From contig JAMPIV010003430.1 in assembly GCA_024509875.1 (NCBI GenBank), forward strand, positions 148,452-212,451: a stretch of DNA of 64,000 nt. The letters run 5' to 3'. Numbering within the stretch: position 1 is the stretch's first letter; each line of letters starts with the position of its first letter. A model generated the notes under the pieces. The model ran no database searches. It was not told the origin of the DNA and saw nothing but the letters and a program-made list of their open reading frames with translations. Below are positions 37,879-52,418 of the stretch, piece by piece. The position numbers and the translations under genes were made by a program. This stretch comes from Oreohelix idahoensis (Eukaryota > Mollusca > Gastropoda > Stylommatophora > Oreohelicidae).

Positions 37879-40156
37879 TGTAGTGGATTTGATGGTACTG
37901 TATGGTTGTGATATTACCTAGTGTGATGCATGAGGTCAGCTGTGAAGGCTCCTGAGATAAATGTAGCTGTGAATTTACAGAAGGCCCTTCTTGCTACCAC
38001 TTACGACCTCACACATATCTTTTTTTACTAATGAATGTGGCTACGTTAAAATCTAGGGTACTGATATGTAATGTGTTGTGGTAGATTACATACACACACA
38101 CACAGATATTTAATAAGTCTAATAATATTAATAAAATGTATAATACACTGAACTAACTCAAGCTGTTTAAATTTTGATATTAAATTTTCTTTAAGTTTAT
38201 TTGTTCTGAACCAAGGTTTTATTTTGGTCAGAACATATGAAAGATTTTGAAATTATGAATGAAATGCATGAATATATGTCATAATAAAATAGAAAATGTG
38301 TACATATGTATTTCAAATGACTGGTTAATAGTAATTATCTTAAGATAGTCCCAGGAGAACTTATTTTTAGATATGCTGTTGGGGTGATATCATCACTCCC
38401 TGTCTATGACTACCAAACATTGTCCATTCACTGACGGGAGTAATACAAGTTTTATTTCCCAAAAAATTGGTGGGTTCTAGTGATGGTAATATAGTTGGTG
38501 TGTTAGTTAGTAAATAAGTTGGTGAAGGTCCAGCAGGCCAGACGCTCACGTATCTTGACTGAGTAGTTCTGGTGCTGGAATCTGGTGGCCCCACCTCTCC
38601 GTGCTTGGGGGCACTATAAGGCTGCTCTAACAAAATACTAGACTGCACTGGTCCACACTTGTATTTATCAACACAGCATTTGACACCACTTTGGTGCCAA
38701 ACAGAAACTCACACTTCTGCAACAAAAGTATTGGGTCATGTGTCAGAACTCTACCTCCTGAGCCACTTCTGCACACAACACTACACAACAACACCACATA
38801 GACGGGGTCAGATCTCTCTGACCATACAGCACATCTTACCAAGTTGGTTTCACATAGAACTAGTTCCCCAAGACTACATATTCTGAAATATGTTCATTAG
38901 CTTCCTGCTATTGAATAAGATAGGTGATATGTTCCACTGATCTCAACACTTAATCCGCCCTTCATAATCCTTGCTGGCGTTTATGTATTTTGTTTGTCTC
39001 TAGACCCTGAACTTGGGCTGGGGATCTAGAGCGAATCCTTACTTGTTGTAAGGGATAGATTTTGATATGGCAGAATTATGAATAGAGAACACAGTTATAT
39101 TCTAGCAAAACTCAGCTGAGCTGCTGGCTCTAGTATGGCGTCCCTCTAAATATTGCAATTAGCTTCTGGGAACTACACCACTGAAGAATTACTGTGTCTA
39201 CTACTGGACAATTTATGTTGAATGGCAAAAATGCGCGTCTGTGCGCCGATAATATGATTATCTGTGGCCAATCACCGACTTCCCCCCTTTCAAATTTCAA
39301 ACCTCCGACCAAAAGTCAATTCAGTCATACCTCAGTCAAGTATGTATTAGTGTCTGTTGGTCCGTCTGTCTCTACTTGCTTTTTCATAAAAAACACGCTT
39401 GGTTCTACATGCCTTTTTACACGAATCGGTCTCTAAAGTTATTTTTAGCCAAAATTTTCCACTATTTCCCCCTCTCTTTCATTCCAACTAGATTTTAGCA
39501 CTTGAGTCTCAAGGCCGCAATTTTTGAAAATTAGTGACATTTTTTTTTTACAGTGCAGTCGCTCGTCTGTTATGAACAACACAGTCTTTTGTCAATATCT
39601 TCATTATTATCTATCCGTCTGTATAAATGAAAGCATATTATTTCTCTGCTCAAAATGGGCTATCAGACTAGCTAGGTTTTATATTCCTAACATTATTATT
39701 AAGAAAAAGTTACTTTTTCAAGGTTAGTTGTTTTTTTGAAATATGTTCGAGCATCTTCTGTAATGCGTTTGCCGCTGAATTCAAATAAAAGGACTAAGTA
39801 TCGTAAAAGCGTCCAAGAAATGACTGTTGCGTATAATAGCTAAGGTCCCTTTTGTCCATTTCTTTACATTGTGTCAACTTGGGGACGTGAATTTGTTTCC
39901 TTTCCCCACCAATTGCGTCTTTTTAGCCTTGCTAGTTTCAAGCACGTGTTCAGTCATATTTTTTCTTTTTGATCTCCGTTCCCTCCCGTCTCCAAGGGTA
40001 AACGTTTTGTCTTTGCGTCTAACAAATCAGTTTCCATGGCGGGTATTGAACCGCGGCATGGGCGATCATGTCTTCTAGTAGCTTACGCCTTATTTTTATC
40101 CCTACATTTTATCTTTGGAGATATTTTAACGTTGTATCACGGTTAAATTTATCACA
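37879..40156 (-). repeat. 5' LTR of element D
   Basis: Near-identical to 27779-30119 apart from about 20 single-base differences and the 60-bp deletion near 39071. It is followed by the duplicated target GTACC. Confidence 0.92.
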
Positions 40157-40161
40157 GTACC

Positions 40162-40500
40162 CATCTTCTGGAGTTCACCATCCAGAACATGTGTTTGTCT
40201 CATAACTCGTGCCCTATATTTCGATGGCACTACTACCTGTCCACACTCGGATAATCCTGCTTTACCCGCCCTGCAAAGCAGTCCATCGTCCAAATAGAAG
40301 TCTCCTTTCCTAGGAGGGGTATGGAGTTTTTGGAGTTTCTCAAAACACGGCTTCAGTGACCTATCTTCAGCCTGTGCCTTTCTCCACTGTTTACGAGACA
40401 TTGTTTTTGGTGGTTCCTCTTCTTTTCTAGGAGTCGACCTGACCTGAAGCGTGGCCATTACTACAGGTTTCCTTCTACAATTTTCGGTGTTATGGTTGTC
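40162..40500 (-). pseudogene. F2 unit 2 post-Gag linker and first half of the integrase finger
   Basis: It continues the unit 2 frame interrupted at 27778. NCRRKPVVMATLQVRS again shows the protease-less junction; the linker AQAEDRSLKPCFEKLQK and the finger start THVLDGELQKMGT follow, then element D's LTR. Confidence 0.85.
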
Positions 40501-41736
40501 CATCCTACACCGGCTACAATATAATCTACTTTGATGAAAAGGTATTCTTTCATCATTCCTTCTGTCATTGAAATGTGAGGTTTTATTTTTAAAATCATTC
40601 CGAGGCCTATCAAAGTTCTACTTATTTCTGTTATCAAATTTATTATGGTTTTGAGGAGCCTTATACTGATCTACTGGTTTTTTCTTGATACCAGCTACCT
40701 CTGCCTGGGCTGCCTGATCCTCTCAGCGACATTTATGATCTCACCCAGCCTCTCCGCGCCCTGTCCCATGAGAAATTTTCTCATGTCTGGAGCCATGGAC
40801 TCTCTCATCTGTTCAATGAGTATCATCTCTTTGAGATCTTGGGTTTTCCACAAAGAAGCCCATTTCTCCATATACGTCTCCAACCGGGCGGAGAACTGGT
40901 GATAGGTCTCACCCGACAGTAGCCTGGCATTCCAAATTTCTTTCTATAAAACTCTCCGTTCTTTTCGTATCTTAACAGAAGAGCCTGCTTCAACATGTCA
41001 TAATTGTCTTGGTCATCCCTGCTCATTTTGGAAAACACTTCATAAGCTGTTCCCCGAAGACCCTGAGACAACTTTACACCCCATTTTTCTCTTTCTAACT
41101 CATATGTAGTGGCTAATATTTAGTATCTGCTTAAATACGACTCAATGTCATCATCCTTTTCCACAAAGTAATCTAAATGGAACCCCATGGCTGATGAGGA
41201 GGCCCCCTGGCTTGCAGCTGAGTCGGAAGTGGATGGGCTAGTTCCATTTTCAGGAGCATGGCCTTGCAGCTCTAACTCCCTTAGTCGTATCTCATGTTCT
41301 CTTTGTAATCTTTTATCTTCCCTTTCCGCCTCCAATCTCCTTTCTTCTTTCTCTCGTTCCGCCTCCAATCTCCTTTCTCTCGTTCCGCCTCCAATCTCCT
41401 TTCTTCTTTCTCTCGTTCCGCCTCCCTCTGTAGACGTTTTTCCTCCTTCTCAGCCTCAAGTTTCTTTGCCTCAGAATCAATTTTCTTTGCCTCAGCCTCA
41501 AGTTTCTTTTCCTCCAACGGCAGCTTCTAAATCTCAGCCTCCCTATCAGCCTCTAATTTCTTAGTCTCCCTAGCATCTTCTAATTGCATTTTCCTTTCCT
41601 CAGCTAACCTATGTTCTTCCCTAGTAATAAATTTATCACATTCTGAGGGGACATAGTCAATTAAGATTTGACCCTCCATATTCATTTCTTTTGCAGTCTG
41701 AACAGCCGCAGATCGAAACTTGGCCAGATCTGCCAT
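40470..41736 (-). pseudogene. F2 unit 2 Gag
   Basis: Starts MADLAKFRSAAVQTAKE at 41736. It carries the same 7-bp contraction in the coiled-coil repeats and the same stops as unit 1 (near 41527, 41120 and 40621). Its own extra lesion is a missing T near 40934 and another one-base loss near 40718. At the place where unit 1 has a stop (19166), unit 2 keeps Trp. Confidence 0.88.
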
Positions 41737-41927
41737 TCTGATAAATGCAAAAGGTTCTAACTAACTTTCTAAATAAGTATAAATTTATCTAATTAAATCT
41801 GGGTTCTGACAGTTTCTTGACTTAACAAATCTTGGGCAATAATGATTATGGGGATTCCCTGGGACAATAGAATGTTGTTTATGCTAAGATACAGACCCCA
41901 ATGTATGTAGTACTAGGAGAAATTCAG

Positions 41928-41947
41928 ATGCCCGGACAAGCCTACCA
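41928..41947 (-). promoter_or_regulatory. F2 unit 2 primer binding site
   Basis: Same sequence and spacing as unit 1 (coding strand TGGTAGGCTTGTCCGGGCAT). Confidence 0.5.
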
Positions 41948-41952
41948 ATTTA

Positions 41953-45130
<3,178 letters not shown>

Positions 45131-45213
45131 GTCTTGCTCATACGTTTGTTTTCATACTGATAATAACTGAATAAACAATGATTGCTTAGTTTTAAAATAA
45201 CATGTAACAAACA

Positions 45214-45336
45214 GTTCGAACCCTGGGTAAGCCACTCACGTCTGTTGTTTTTCTGTTGTCCAAGTGTTCTACTTCTTTATTTCTTACGAGTGCCTGAAAA
45301 CATACCTTTATGTTTGTCTAATATTAATTTACTGTT
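45214..45336 (+). repeat. 123-bp direct repeat, first copy
   Basis: Identical by eye to 45682-45804. It begins GTTCGAACCCTGGG, a tRNA B-box motif, so it is the B-box-onward part of the SINE at 45605. Sequence between the copies (45337-45604) is unassigned. Confidence 0.85.
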
Positions 45337-45604
45337 TACAGGCCTCGGGTTTCCCTTCCTTATGTGTTATTAATGTTTATACATTACCAGAAACCTACCC
45401 TCTGTTCTATACTACTGTCCTTAAGTCTTCTATCATTTACTGGACACAGTATCAAGGTCTTTGTCTTGTTTGGACTGACATATACTGCTGTATAGAGGAA
45501 CAACAGAAGTGATTGCGTCATTAATGGGCTGAGTTGCCCACTGTATACTTCCGGTGTTGTCTTGTGTTTCACACTGATGACTAGTCAGTAAAGCATCCTT
45601 TTTT

Positions 45605-45804
45605 GGGGATGCCTAGCTGGCCGTGGGGTCAGTGTGATTCGCTTGTATAGCTAGGCGGAGTTGTCGTACGGAAGGTACGGGGTTCGAACCCTGGGTAAGC
45701 CACTCACGTCTGTTGTTTTTCTGTTGTCCAAGTGTTCTACTTCTTTATTTCTTACGAGTGCCTGAAAACATACCTTTATGTTTGTCTAATATTAATTTAC
45801 TGTT
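45605..45804 (+). repeat. tRNA-derived SINE fragment
   Basis: An A-box-like TAGCTAGGCGG (45647-45657) and a B box GGTTCGAACCC (45681-45691) lie at tRNA-like spacing in the same orientation. This marks an internal RNA polymerase III promoter of a tRNA-related SINE head; the body runs to 45804, where it abuts the Tc1 fragment at a CTGTT shared by both. It does not fold as an intact tRNA gene in my reading. Confidence 0.6.
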
Positions 45805-46116
45805 CCTCGGGATACTCTTCGGACCCTTGTGGACTCGACGCGTCTACGCTGTCTTGAATGCCTTGCTGCAAACGGTGGTCATAGCCGATTTTGAAATGTC
45901 TATTTGTCCAATGTCTATTGTGTGACTTTTGAAAAGGTGGGTGACACACTTCACAGCTTCATTTCGTTTGAATGTGTGTTTCCATTTCTTTACGTCACAT
46001 GTCAATTTGGTATTCAATAAATGCCGTTTTGACTGATACCAATTACGTTTATATCAGATTTTTTTTATGGTTTCAACCAAGGTTTTTCTAAGTGGCCCTT
46101 AACTTTTGACGAGTAG
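45802..46116 (+). mobile_element. 5'-truncated Tc1 element
   Basis: Matches the last 310 bp of the element at 264-1876, from the end of the transposase frame to the right inverted repeat ending TTTTGACGAGTAG and a TA. By eye it is about 95% identical. Only a short transposase tail remains. Confidence 0.9.
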
Positions 46117-46913
46117 TATATATAGCTCTTCTCATTCATTCTTCTGTAGCCACTTTAGCCGTTCATGGGATTTTTAAACATTCTATTCAGAAACCACATC
46201 TCTGTTGCTCCAATTATTATTAATTCATTTCTTTAACTTTAAGTATCATAATATTTTCTTTTAATGCAGAATGTGCTGTGAGGAAAGTAGATTCCCACTC
46301 AGAAGAAAACATCTGGTATACAAGTTAGAAAACGCGTCCTTGTAGCATTATTGATACTTAGGGTTTTTTTTTTTTTTAACTTCATTTTTATATCATGCAG
46401 GAAGCAGGTTTGTTTAGCCATATGAAGACCTTGAAATGGTTTTACCTGAGTGATTAAAAGAAATAAAATAAAAATCCTGATAGTTGGCACTCCTCTCGAC
46501 ATATATGACCAGAGAACTTCCGTAGTAGTTGACAGGTAATGATATTCCCGATTGCGTTGGCAGTTATCCTTCTCTCCCAGTACCCAGCGCTGGATACACG
46601 TCACGTGACAATCACACGGCTCCACAAACTTGTGAATGAATCTATGCGTGGGAAGTTTCGTTCACAGACAACAATTGGGTCATCTATATGTTGTAAGTGA
46701 AACTAGGAAATCTAACCTGCTCAGCGGGAATTACATTATCATAACGCTCGCGCGGTGTGCATGCATGTGTGTGTGTGTGTTTGTGCGTGCATGTGTGTGT
46801 GTAGGTGTAGGTTTTCTTGTATAATCGTGTGCTCCAGCTTCTCGTCTGTTCAGCTCTGTTGTGTCCTCGTTTCTCGATCTTTATGTCCTCTCTGTTGCTC
46901 TTATATGTCACAT
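46117..46913. other. Unassigned stretch with (GT)n
   Basis: No gene is seen. A GT/GC-rich simple repeat lies at about 46764-46803. Confidence 0.5.
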
Positions 46914-49444
46914 TAAGGTGACCAGACGTCCCGGTTTTTCCGGGACAGTCCCGGTTTTCGACCATTTTTGATAATTTGTCCCGACTTTTTTTCGATGCAA
47001 TCCGGGACGCCAATTTGTCCCGGTTTTGGACGAATTTGCCAATTTGGCATAAATCTCACAGATTTAAAAAAAAAATTATTATTCCGTGGCTGACTTGAGG
47101 GAATTTTTAATTATTAGTGAACTGGCGCCGAAACAGCACAAGAGGTTGTCAGGACCGCGAATTAGTTTTGTAGTTCCAATGTGATATTCGCAGTTATTTG
47201 AAATTTTAGGTAGTGGTAAAGTACCAAGATTTTGCGTACGGTATACGTTTATTTAATTTAAACGGTGAACTATTTGTGCATATTTTGTTATTGTTGTAAG
47301 AAAATGGTACCAAAGCGTAAATGCAGTTTCAATGAAGATTTACAAAAGGAATATTCGTTTATTAAAAAGAGTACATCAAACTTCAATGTACGATGCAATA
47401 TATGAGCCTCCGGGTTTTCGATAAGCCATAGTGGACGTGGTGATATTAAGAACCACATAAGCAGTGAGAAACATAAGAGAGCCGTTGTTACAGCTGCATC
47501 AAGCTCGTCGTTAACCACTTTCTTCAGAGCTGATAAAATTGGTGACCAAGAAGAGCAATTAGCTGCTATAGAAGGCGCCTTTGCATACCACACAGTGCTA
47601 CACAATCATACTTTCAGGTCTATGGATTGCACATCAAAATTACTTCAGGTTACTTTAGAACCAAAATTTGCATGTGAACGTACGAAAACAGAAGCCATTA
47701 TTCGAAACGTCTTGGCACCCCATATTCTAAATGAGTTAAGGTGTGACCTTGAAAAGTCTACATTTATTTCTGTACTGACTGATGCATCCAACCACAAAGA
47801 ATTCAAGATTTTTCCTTTGCTTGTCAGATACTTTGACCACAGTAATGGAGTGAAAATTAAAATATTAGAGTTAAAGTCATTGCCAGGTGAAACATCTGAT
47901 ATTGTAAGTAGTTTTCTTAATGACTGCATAACTGAAAATGGTTTAGACAGGAAAGTAGTTGGATTAAGCGCAGACAAAACAAATTCCAATTTTGGAGGTG
48001 CTGAAAGGAAAGGACAGAACAATGTTTTCAAAAAACTGCAAGAAAACATTTGACATGGTCTTATAGGAGTTGGGTGTGCAGGTCATATTTTCCACAACAC
48101 TGTTCGAACAGCTGCAGATGTACTGCCTGTTGATGTCGAGCTGATTATTGCTAAAATTTATCTACTCTTCAAATCATACACAGTACGAGTTGAAAGACTC
48201 AATGAGTTTTGCCAGTTTGTGGAAACAGACTTCCAGATGATCTTAGGTTATGCTCAGACTAGGTGGCTTGCTCTGCTGCCTGCTGTTGAAAGGGTACTTC
48301 AGATGTTCCTGCCTCTAAAATCATATTTTCAATCTCAAGACAGATGCCCAGTTTTTATACAGACATTCTTTGAAAATCCTCTATCTGAGGCATGGCTTGT
48401 TTTTGTTCACAGTCAGGCCTCTCCATTCCACGAAGCAGTGCAAAAAAATAGAGGGACAGACGGTCACTGTGTTTGAAGTCAATGACAGCATCTACAGGTT
48501 GAAAACTCTTTTGAAGTCCAAACTGGAAGACTGTTTCTTGCCATCAAGAGTTGAGCTAATCCTTGAAAAGCTGGAAATGGAAGGACTTCCAAAGGAGGAT
48601 GTGAAAATGTTTCATGCTAGCGTTTCTTCGTTCTATGAAACAGCTTTCAATTATTTGAATAAATGGGCTGCAAAAAATTTTCAAGACCTAGAATCCTACA
48701 GCTGGGTAACGCTGAACAGAATACCAATTTGGACAGATATTGAGATATCATCATCTCTAGTGATTCAAACATTACCTTCAGCCCACTTTACAGAAACTGA
48801 AATTTATGACGAATATGTCTATATGAAGCAGTTTGTTACTTCTCAGAAAATTAGTGAATGGAGTGCCAAAAAAACATTGCCACCACAACGTTGGATTGAA
48901 ATGGTTTCCCACTTCAAAAACAATAATGTGACATTTTCAAATATTTCGAAGTTGGCAGAGGTTTTTTTTCTGTCTACCTGGAACAAATGCTGCCACAGAA
49001 AGAGTGTTTTCTTTGATGAACAGCTTATAGGCAAGTGATAAAACACAGCTAGGAGTTGAAACTTTGAAAGCTATGTTGACAACCAAAGTGAACTGTGAGG
49101 AAACATGTGTGAGTTTTTTAAGATGCTGCTTGCAAAGAAGGACCTATTGATAAAAACCCACTCATCTGAAAAGTACAGTAACTCAGCTTCATCAGGATTA
49201 TTGATGTTTTTCTCTCTTATTAGTTTAAGTAGTTAAACTTATACAGTAAAATGTATGTTATTCAATGTTATTCAAATGTATATATAAAATGTATATTATT
49301 TTTAATTGACATCAACTTGATTTTTCCGGGACATGTCCCGACTTTTGACCTTTTCTTTACCCTTTTGTCCCGATTTTTTGCATTGAAATAGGTCAAATCT
49401 ACTATTTTGTCCCGGATTAGGGTTTTGAAAATATGGTCACCTTA
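46914..49444 (+). mobile_element. hAT-superfamily DNA transposon, about 2.5 kb
   Basis: Ends are an 11-bp inverted repeat TAAGGTGACCA at 46914 and at 49434-49444. Both subterminal regions hold several GTCCCG or CCGGGAC motifs, possible transposase-binding sites. The interior encodes a hAT transposase with a BED-like finger and the C-terminal dimerisation motif. I could not find a convincing 8-bp target duplication (flanks TGTCACAT and TATATGTC), so one flank may have changed. Confidence 0.85.
47304..49150 (+). pseudogene. hAT transposase, five lesions
   Basis: The start MVPKRKCSFNEDLQKEYSF leads into a BED-like finger (C, x2, C then a KNHISSEKH pair) whose second Cys is a TGA (47403-47405). 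The catalytic region follows: FISVLTDASNHKEFKIFPLL, VVGLSADKTNSNFGG, then a second TGA at 48051-48053 before HGLIGVGCAGHIFHN, and YAQTRWLALLPAVERVL. The frame slips at an A7 run (48442-48448) and at a T8 run (48962-48969). The end shows the dimerisation motif PGTNAATERVFSLMNSL, then a TAG where Trp is usual, and LGVETLKAMLTTKVN. Clearly inactive; the family assignment is firm. Confidence 0.87.
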
Positions 49445-49711
49445 TATATGTCTTACTTTCGGTTTCCACTCTCTTCTGTATTTATTTACTCTTTGCTTCT
49501 CTTCCATATCTCACTTTCTGTCCTCGTCTCCGTCCATCTTTCTTCCCTCTCTGTTTCTCCTCTATTTCACCATGTCCATCTCTCTTACCTCTCTGTTTCT
49601 CTCTTTCTCTTTGTGTATGCCTCAATTGCTCTTTTCAGTGTTTTTCTCTGCATGCCCTCCTCCATGAGTGTCTGAGTCTGCGTGTATTTGGAACTCTATC
49701 TCGGGTATTTC
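49445..49711. other. CT-rich unassigned stretch
   Basis: Low-complexity TCTCTTTC-type sequence. Open frames here are composition artefacts. Confidence 0.5.
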
Positions 49712-51262
49712 TTTCTACCACTATACATCTTTAGTTCATCTACCACTATACATCTTTAGTTCATCTACCACTATACATCTTTAGTTCTTCTACCACTATA
49801 CATCTTTAGTTAATCTACCACTATACATCTTTAGTTAATCTACCACTATACATCTTTAGTTCATCTACCACTGTACATCTTTAGTTCATCTACCACTATA
49901 CATCTTTAGTTCTTCTACCACTATACATCTTTAGTTCTTCTACCACTATACATCTTTAGTTCATCTACCACTATACATCTTTAGTTCGTCTACCACTATA
50001 CACCTTTAGTTCATCTACCACTATACATCTTTAGTTCATCTACCACTATACATCTTTAGTTCATCTACCACTATACATCTTTAGTTCTTCTACCACTATA
50101 CATCTTTAGTTCATCTACCACTATACATCTTTAGTTCTTCTACCACTATACATCTTTAGTTCATCTACCACTAAACATCTTTAGTTCATCTACCACTATA
50201 CATCTTTAGTTCTTCTACCACTATACATCTTTAGTTCTTCTACCACCATACATCTTTAGTTCATCTACCACTATAAATCTTTAGTTCATCTACCACTATA
50301 AATCTTTAGTTCATCTACCACTATACATCTTTAGTTCATCTACCACTATACATATTTAGTTCATCTACCACTATACATCTTTAGTTCTTCTACCACTATA
50401 CATCTTTAGTTCATCTACCACTATAAATCTTTAGTTCATCTACCACTATAAATCTTTAGTTCATCTACAACTATACATCTTTAGTTCATCTACCACTATA
50501 CATATTTAGTTCATCTACCACTATACATATTTAGTTCATCTACCACTATACATCTTTAGTTCTTCTACCACTATACATCTTTAGTTCATCTACCACTGTA
50601 CATCTTTAGTTCATCTACCATTATACATCTTTAGTTCATCTACCATTATACATCTTTTGTTCTTCGACCACTATACATCTTTAGTTCATCTACCACTATA
50701 CATCTTTAGTTCTTCTACCACTATACATCTTTAGTTTTTCTACCACTATACATCTTTAGTTGATCTACCACTATACATCTTTAGTTCTTCTACCACTATA
50801 CATCTTTAGTTCTTCTACCACTATACATCTTTAGTTCTTCTACCACTATACGTCTTTAGTTCATCTACCACTATACATCTTTAGTTCGTCTATCACTATA
50901 CATCTTTAGTTCTTCTACCACTATACATCTTTAGTTCATCTACCACTATACATCTTTAGTTCATCTACCACTATACATCTTTAGTTCATCTACCACTATA
51001 CATCTTTAGTTCATCGACCACTATACGTCTTTAGTTCATCTACCACTATACGTCTTTAGTTCATCTACCACTATACGTCTTTAGTTCATCTACCACTATA
51101 CATCTTTAGTTCATCTACCACTATACATCTTTAGTTCATCTACCACTATACATCTTTAGTTCATCTACCACTATACATCTTTAGTTCATCTACCACTATA
51201 CATCTTTAGTTCATCTACCACTATACATCTTTAGTTCATCTACCACTATACATCTTTAGTTC
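49712..51262. repeat. 25-bp minisatellite, about 62 units
   Basis: The unit is CTACCACTATACATCTTTAG plus TTCAT. Variants include CTT for CAT, AAATCT for ACATCT, and TACGTC. Two markers (AAATCT pair near 50275 and 50300; CATATTT near 50351) recur 150 bp later (50425, 50450, 50501), so a six-unit block was duplicated. The last eight or so units are uniform, which suggests recent growth at that end. Confidence 0.97.
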
Positions 51263-52383
51263 TTTTCATTCTCCATCCAGGTAAAGCTGTCATTGTTTCT
51301 CGCAAACTATTTCTTTTTTTTTAAATCCTTGTCTTAAATAAACTCTGTTGCTCTAAACGTCCACTTCCATGGTCTCCCTATCAACACTTCTGCTATTATT
51401 TCCTAGTAAGTAAAGTTAAAATGTATTATTATATAGTACATTTGAGACGCAGCAATAGAGAATGCAGTTAGCGACCCATAGCTTGACTGCTTGCGTCAGG
51501 GTCAGCGAACCAGAGCTGACCAAGACCCTACTCCACCTCCACGTGGTGGTCCTGGAAACAGGCTGCATCACTGCAGTCTGGCTGAGAGAGTAGGGATCGA
51601 AGAGGGAAGGCAAACCCGGTCCCAAAAAATGCCGTGCTGAAGTCGGATGTGCCGGCCGAAAGGCGCAGATATCCCAGCTCCGCTGTAAACAGACACAACG
51701 CAACCAACGTCCTTTTCAGGACGAACGAGGAAGAAGAAGAATTCAAATGTCTTTTTAAATTCACCAACCTCAAAGTTAATAGCGTTGTGCTGCATACTTG
51801 CAGGGAATAACCAGACGCGCGCTCAAATAGGAAAAGTGGGTGAAGAGAACAAACGAAAAAAAAAATCGTTATTCTAACAGGATAAAGAAAATATATGTAG
51901 CTTTTTTAAATGTTTGCTTTAAATAACAAGCAAATTAATATGACGGATATCAAAAGGCACAACATTATTACATGGTAAAATATATGTATGTAATGTACAT
52001 CTTCACTTATGTCTTTCCATTCTACAGTATATGAACTGGTTGTTATCTTTATTCATTCATGTACACCCACATCAGAGATTACACGACTCTTTAATAACAC
52101 CTTGTAAGACTAGTATGAATCTGAAAGACAAATTTACATATCCAACGCTATGGAATGTTCCCCTCATTTCAACTGAAAGTGCTACTGTTTGTTCAACCGT
52201 TTATCTAGTGTCAGTCTAGTTTTATCATGCTAACTTTTCTTTGAAAATTTGTTCCTTTGATCTAACATATAATTAAATTATTACCCTTTAGCCTCTATGA
52301 AGCACATGTATGGGAAGCAAATTCATCTCAAGCCTTCTTGTCATGACTGGGGCGTCCGTTCAGTGTATTCCATGTCTCTCTTC

Positions 52384-52384
<1 letters not shown>
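51263..52384. other. Unassigned stretch, possible repeat at 51430-51810
   Basis: On the minus strand 51430-51810 is less AT-rich and holds three overlapping open frames of 75-95 codons, none with a motif I recognise. That pattern is more like a dispersed repeat than a gene. The remainder is AT-rich and featureless. Confidence 0.35.

Positions 52385-52415
<31 letters not shown>
52385..52415. repeat. Poly(C) run of 31 bases
   Basis: Uninterrupted homopolymer. The length may be unreliable in the assembly. Confidence 0.95.

Positions 52416-52418
<3 letters not shown>

Larger units (their letters stand above)
27779..40156 (-). mobile_element. Element D: Gmr1-like retrotransposon lacking the integrase core, with nested LINE
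   Basis: The target duplication GTACC (27774-27778 and 40157-40161) flanks the element. The empty site is intact in F2 unit 1 near 18455-18475 (GGCATGTGGTACCCATC). LTRs are 2341 and 2278 bp. Without the 3.2-kb LINE the element is about 9.2 kb. Gag and RT are very close to element A, but the DDE core is replaced by the basic domain seen in F2. LTRs differ by about 20 substitutions plus a 60-bp deletion by eye, so D is older than A. Confidence 0.92.

Noticed and set aside
25218..41952. Two separate partial F2 elements (25218-27778 and 40162-41952)
   Set aside because: The GTACC duplication and the exact joined length (4352 against 4351 bp) show they are one element split by D.
45605..45700. 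Functional tRNA gene
   Set aside because: A- and B-box motifs are present, but I cannot fold acceptor and anticodon stems; a SINE head fits better.
47304..49150. Selenoprotein reading of the hAT TGAs
   Set aside because: Frameshifts and a TAG elsewhere in the same gene show ordinary decay, and no SECIS-like element was identified.
46914..49444. piggyBac assignment from the TTAA next to the left end
   Set aside because: The right end lacks TTAA and the protein has hAT motifs.
49712..51262. CRISPR-like array
   Set aside because: Direct head-to-tail 25-bp units with no distinct spacers, in animal DNA; it is a minisatellite.
51416..51795. Overlapping minus-strand ORFs of 75-95 codons as a gene
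   Set aside because: Three frames are open at once, none with a recognised domain; a repeat is more likely.
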